From an uncultured Acetatifactor sp. (lineage in GTDB: Bacteria; Bacillota; Clostridia; Lachnospirales; Lachnospiraceae), in the NCBI GenBank assembly GCA_934402375.1, contig CAKRUB010000016.1, forward strand, positions 1-57,168: a DNA stretch of 57,168 bases, given 5' to 3'. Positions 54,515 to 57,168 of the stretch are shown here, one piece after another. Both the position numbers and the translations under genes were made by a program. The notes below the pieces were generated by a model that was not told where the DNA came from, did not search any database, and was given only the letters and a program-made list of their open reading frames with translations. Each line of letters starts with the position of its first letter. Within the stretch, counting starts at the first letter, position 1.

Positions 54515-54620
54515 CCCTCCTTTTTTGTTGCCAAAAAGAGAGAGACTATACCATTACATCTATAGAAAAATGGGCACAAAAATAAGGCGGATGTACGGCA
54601 TAATCCACTTTTGGCAACAT
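54515..54620 (-). promoter_or_regulatory. Leader of the Lsa-type gene: inverted repeat and 24-codon upstream frame
   Basis: GTTGCCAAAAG (54608-54618) and CTTTTTGGCAAC (54527-54538) are complementary over 11 bp with one extra base, about 70 nt apart; the second arm adjoins the AAGGAGGG ribosome site. A 24-codon frame (MLPKVDYAVHPPY...) runs from 54620 to 54546 and starts in the first arm, but has no clear ribosome site. Translation-dependent refolding is a possibility. Confidence 0.4.
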
Positions 54621-54794
54621 GAAAAACAAAGATCGCGCCTTTCCGGCATCCATCCCCGCTGCTTAACCGTTTCATGTTCTCAAAAGTTGACTATCTCCGC
54701 ACTCCAGCCTCCGCGCTATGTCTGTATTTTCAGCGTCGTCACCCCTGCATAGCCTGTAGGTTTCCACGTTGCAGACCACAATTACATGTCCGCG

Positions 54795-54933
54795 TTACTG
54801 TTCACTCCGTTCACAGCAACACGCTTCGCGATGCACACAAAATGCATTTTCAATGCATTTTGGCGCCTGCAAGTCTCGCAAAATTGCATTTCATGCAATT
54901 TTGACTTCGCGGAATATGGACTGTGAACAGTAA
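54795..54933. repeat. 139-bp palindromic multi-hairpin element (MITE- or REP-like)
   Basis: Ends TTACTGTTCAC and GTGAACAGTAA are a perfect 11-bp inverted repeat. Inside, CAAAATGCAT/ATGCATTTTG (54838-54862) and CAAAATTGCAT/ATGCAATTTTG (54879-54903) form two perfect hairpins with 3-5 nt loops, the second flanked by AAGTC/GACTT. No coding frame of substance. No second copy in this window. Confidence 0.7.
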
Positions 54934-54969
54934 TATATCCGCACTGCCGCCGAATCTTTTCATATAATA

Positions 54970-54998
54970 TACCATAATCTTTCATTTTGTGCTATACT
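54970..54998 (+). promoter_or_regulatory. Possible promoter of the GH2 gene
   Basis: TATACT (54993-54998) with a weak TACCAT 17 bp upstream. A transcript from here would carry element copy 2 in its 5' leader. Confidence 0.35.
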
Positions 54999-55050
54999 CT
55001 TTTTAAAGAAATTTTAGACGTTTTCCAAAGCCATCAAATTTTGAATAACA

Positions 55051-55190
55051 GTTGTGCAGGATGCACATGACCGCAAGCAGCGCACTCTGGAGCCGCCGGT
55101 GCTTACATGGCGTACTTTGGCATGTTATGCACCGTTGCGTGCGGAAGGTAGCGAAAGCGTGCCTGCGGTGGTCTGTGCATCATGTGCAAC
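55051..55190 (+). repeat. 140-bp structured element, copy 2
   Basis: Same length and fold as copy 1 (43591-43730), 23 substitutions apart. Ends GTTGTGCAGGATGCAC and GTGCATCATGTGCAAC pair at 15 of 16 positions. The inner hairpin is ACATG...CATGT around the same GTACT-containing loop, and the second hairpin has a GAAA loop instead of GAGA. It lies 50 bp before the GH2 start, in sense orientation, so it would be in that gene's leader if transcribed from 54970-54998. Confidence 0.85.
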
Positions 55191-55240
55191 GTCACTTGCG
55201 CAATAAACACCTAAACGAATTATGCAAAGCGAGGATTTTT

Positions 55241-57103
55241 ATGAGAATCAAGGATGCTGTTTCCAATTTGCAGAAAAGCCACCCGGAGGACCCGCTTCAT
55301 ACGCTTTCTACCTCCTGGGGGGAGAAAATCATAAAGGATGACACGGAGTCCGTCTGGCAGGAATACCCAAGACCCCAGCTGGAACGCGACAATTACCGTA
55401 TGCTCAACGGGAAATGGAGCTGCTGGTTCGCTCCGGTTGCTGACGATCAGCTCATGCCTATGAAGGGAGAAATTCTGGTTCCCTTTTCTCCCGAAGCCCT
55501 GCTCTCCGGCGTCGACAGACAGCTGCAGCCAGATGAATATCTATGGTACGAGCGCTCCGTCAGCTTTACCGCAGATGAACTGGCACGCAAGGTCAAAGGT
55601 CAACGCTGTATTCTGCACTTCGGAGCCGTAGATCAGCAGGCGGTAGTCTATTGCAACGGTCGGGAAGCAGTTTCCCACACCGGCGGTTATCTCCCCTTCG
55701 AGGCGGACATTACAAATGAGGTCTCCGACGAACCGATGCTTCTACAGGTGCGCGTCCGCGACGTAAGCGACACCTCATGGTATACCCGCGGAAAGCAGAC
55801 CTTAAAGCGGGGCGGTATGTTCTACACTGCCCAGAGCGGTATCTGGCAGAGCGTCTGGTACGAGTGGGTGCCGGAAAATTATATCCGTGCGATGAAAATT
55901 ACCCCGGATGCCGACCACGGCGCCGTCTCCATTGAACTATGCTCGGAAAAAGAATTTTCTTCAATCTCCTGTACCGTATATAAGGCGACAACAAACTTTG
56001 TGGCATCCGCAGACGCTGTAGCCCATTCCCTCCCCGGCGAGCGCACCATCGCCCTGATCGGAGTGTCCGTACAGCGCGAGTCCTCCTCGCCGAATACCCT
56101 GCGGCTGGTTCTCCCTGAGGATGCCGTTCAGCTCTGGACACCGGAACAGCCCTACCTCTACAGCTTTACCATCATTGCGGACAATGACCGGATTCACGGC
56201 TACTTCGCACTGCGCAGCTTCACGGTCGAGCCCGATGAAAACGGTACTCCCCGGTTCTGCCTGAACCACACGCCGTATTTTCTTCACGGACTGCTGGATC
56301 AGGGCTACTGGCCGGACGGACTGATGACTGCCCCCTGCGACGAGGCATTTATCTATGACATTGAACTGGCGAAAAAGTCAGGCTTCAATATGCTGCGCAA
56401 GCACATCAAGGTGGAGCCGATGCGCTGGTATTACCATTGCGACCGTCTCGGAATGATCGTCTGGCAGGATATGGTAAACGGCGGTACCGCTTACCACATG
56501 CCCCTGCTATGCTATCTTCCCACCATTTTCCCCAACATCGGAATCCACACGCGCGATTCGCATTACAAGCTCTTCTCTCGCGCGGAAGAGGAAGGACGTC
56601 TGGCATGGGAGCAGGAATGCATGGATATGATAGAGCATCTGTACAGCGTACCGTCCATTGCCGTCTGGGTTCCCTTCAACGAGGGCTGGGGACAGTTTGA
56701 TGCTGCCAGAATTGCAGCAAACGTGAAAGAAAAAGATCCCACCCGTCCGGTCGATCACGCCAGCGGCTGGTTCGACCAGAAGGCCGGCGATTTCAAGAGC
56801 AATCACAATTACTTCCGCACGCTGAAGGTGAAGTCCGACAAAAAACGTGCCTTTGTCATCAGCGAGTATGGCGGCTATGCCTGCCATATCCCCGGTCATT
56901 CCTCCGTAGACCGGATCTACGGCTATCGCAAATATGCCAATCCGGAGGAATTGACTACAGCTTACAAGCAGTTGCTTGAAAAACAGCTCTTCCCGCTGGT
57001 TGACAAGGGCTTGAGCGGCGCCGTATATACGCAGCTTTCCGATGTGGAAGAGGAAGTGAACGGTCTGGTAACCTATGACCGGAAGATTGTTAAAATCGAG
57101 TAG
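55241..57103 (+). CDS. Glycoside hydrolase family 2 enzyme, 3' end at an intron junction
   Basis: This protein has about 620 residues from the ATG at 55241 (GAGGA before it); the open frame upstream only translates the 140-bp element. GH2 layout: sugar-binding jelly roll (about 30-215), immunoglobulin-like domain (about 220-325), then the TIM barrel. The acid/base Glu is in WVPFNEGWGQFD and the nucleophile Glu in FVISEYGGYACH. There is no signal peptide. Beta-galactosidase, glucuronidase or mannosidase specificity cannot be told. It ends ...YDRKIVKIE with TAG at 57101-57103, exactly where an antisense group II intron begins, so the last residues of the original protein may be lost. Confidence 0.9.
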   Translation: MRIKDAVSNLQKSHPEDPLHTLSTSWGEKIIKDDTESVWQEYPRPQLERDNYRMLNGKWSCWFAPVADDQLMPMKGEILVPFSPEALLSGVDRQLQPDEYLWYERSVSFTADELARKVKGQRCILHFGAVDQQAVVYCNGREAVSHTGGYLPFEADITNEVSDEPMLLQVRVRDVSDTSWYTRGKQTLKRGGMFYTAQSGIWQSVWYEWVPENYIRAMKITPDADHGAVSIELCSEKEFSSISCTVYKATTNFVASADAVAHSLPGERTIALIGVSVQRESSSPNTLRLVLPEDAVQLWTPEQPYLYSFTIIADNDRIHGYFALRSFTVEPDENGTPRFCLNHTPYFLHGLLDQGYWPDGLMTAPCDEAFIYDIELAKKSGFNMLRKHIKVEPMRWYYHCDRLGMIVWQDMVNGGTAYHMPLLCYLPTIFPNIGIHTRDSHYKLFSRAEEEGRLAWEQECMDMIEHLYSVPSIAVWVPFNEGWGQFDAARIAANVKEKDPTRPVDHASGWFDQKAGDFKSNHNYFRTLKVKSDKKRAFVISEYGGYACHIPGHSSVDRIYGYRKYANPEELTTAYKQLLEKQLFPLVDKGLSGAVYTQLSDVEEEVNGLVTYDRKIVKIE

Positions 57104-57168
57104 GAGGCGGTGACTAGCCGCCGTCCTCTCACACCACCGTGCGTACCGTTCGGTACACGGCGGTTTCA
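57101..57168 (-). mobile_element. Group II intron, 3' end (domains V and VI)
   Basis: On the minus strand, domain V is a 32-nt hairpin, ACCGCCGTGTACC-GAAC-GGTACGCACGGTGGT (57133-57164), with CGC at the catalytic-triad position, as in IIC-type introns. It is followed by GTGAGAGGAC and a domain VI stem, GGCGG..CACCGCC with an unpaired A, ending CTCCTAC near 57100-57101. The rest of the intron and any reverse transcriptase lie beyond the right edge. Confidence 0.8.

Overview
The window reads as a chromosomal segment of a low-GC-lineage but moderately GC-balanced anaerobic Firmicute, most likely a Lachnospiraceae member. This is inferred from gene content and style: an aspS-gatCAB operon behind a T-box, LL-diaminopimelate aminotransferase (dapL) next to dapF, a ZTP riboswitch over a split purH pathway, GlnRS beside GatCAB, a monoderm-type Tad/Flp pilus locus, InlB-type surface repeats and Lachnospiraceae-style conserved hypotheticals. 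Most genes lie on the minus strand. I found no tRNA, rRNA or CRISPR.

Layout. 1-2.8 kb: 5' end of a secreted InlB-repeat protein, a GT2 glycosyltransferase and a polytopic membrane protein. 3-5 kb: a DUF6062-like protein, a TetR regulator with an inverted-repeat operator candidate and a small acidic membrane protein. 5-12.7 kb: a MocR regulator, a DUF2225 protein, glnS, a DHH phosphoesterase, AICAR transformylase and PurO-type IMP cyclohydrolase, the last two led by a ZTP riboswitch with its own promoter. 12.7-18.4 kb: a GGDEF-EAL enzyme, guaB and two membrane proteins. 18.4-23.8 kb: T-box/aspS/gatC/gatA/gatB. 23.8-28 kb: dapL, dapF, an ANTAR regulator and glnA with a terminator-bearing leader. 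28-34 kb: an FMN-bind-like protein, nadE, hslO, a methyltransferase, a small multidrug-export-family protein and hisC.

34-46.8 kb is the main accessory feature, a Tad/Flp pilus locus. It holds TadA, TadB and TadC, an Flp-type pilin, two TadE-like pseudopilins, a CpaB/RcpC-like SAF protein, a Thr/Pro-rich anchored cysteine-module protein, a 1488-residue glycine-rich InlB-repeat surface protein, a prepilin-peptidase-like protein and a glycosyltransferase. A rod-like ncRNA resembling 6S RNA is inserted on the opposite strand. 47-57 kb: a 37-residue hydrophobic peptide gene, a Uup-like ABC-F, a serine hydrolase, a GH51 arabinofuranosidase divergent from a COG4189-type regulator, an Lsa-type ABC-F with a structured leader, and a GH2 enzyme whose 3' end abuts the 3' end of an antisense group II intron at the window edge.

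The least explained signal is a pair of 140-bp elements (43591-43730 and 55051-55190). They are about 84% identical. Their differences concentrate in stem arms and mostly keep base pairing, including four consecutive swapped pairs in one hairpin and a GNRA-type loop. A second palindromic multi-hairpin element of the same size (54795-54933) lies beside the second copy. All statements come from reading the sequence; no database search was run.
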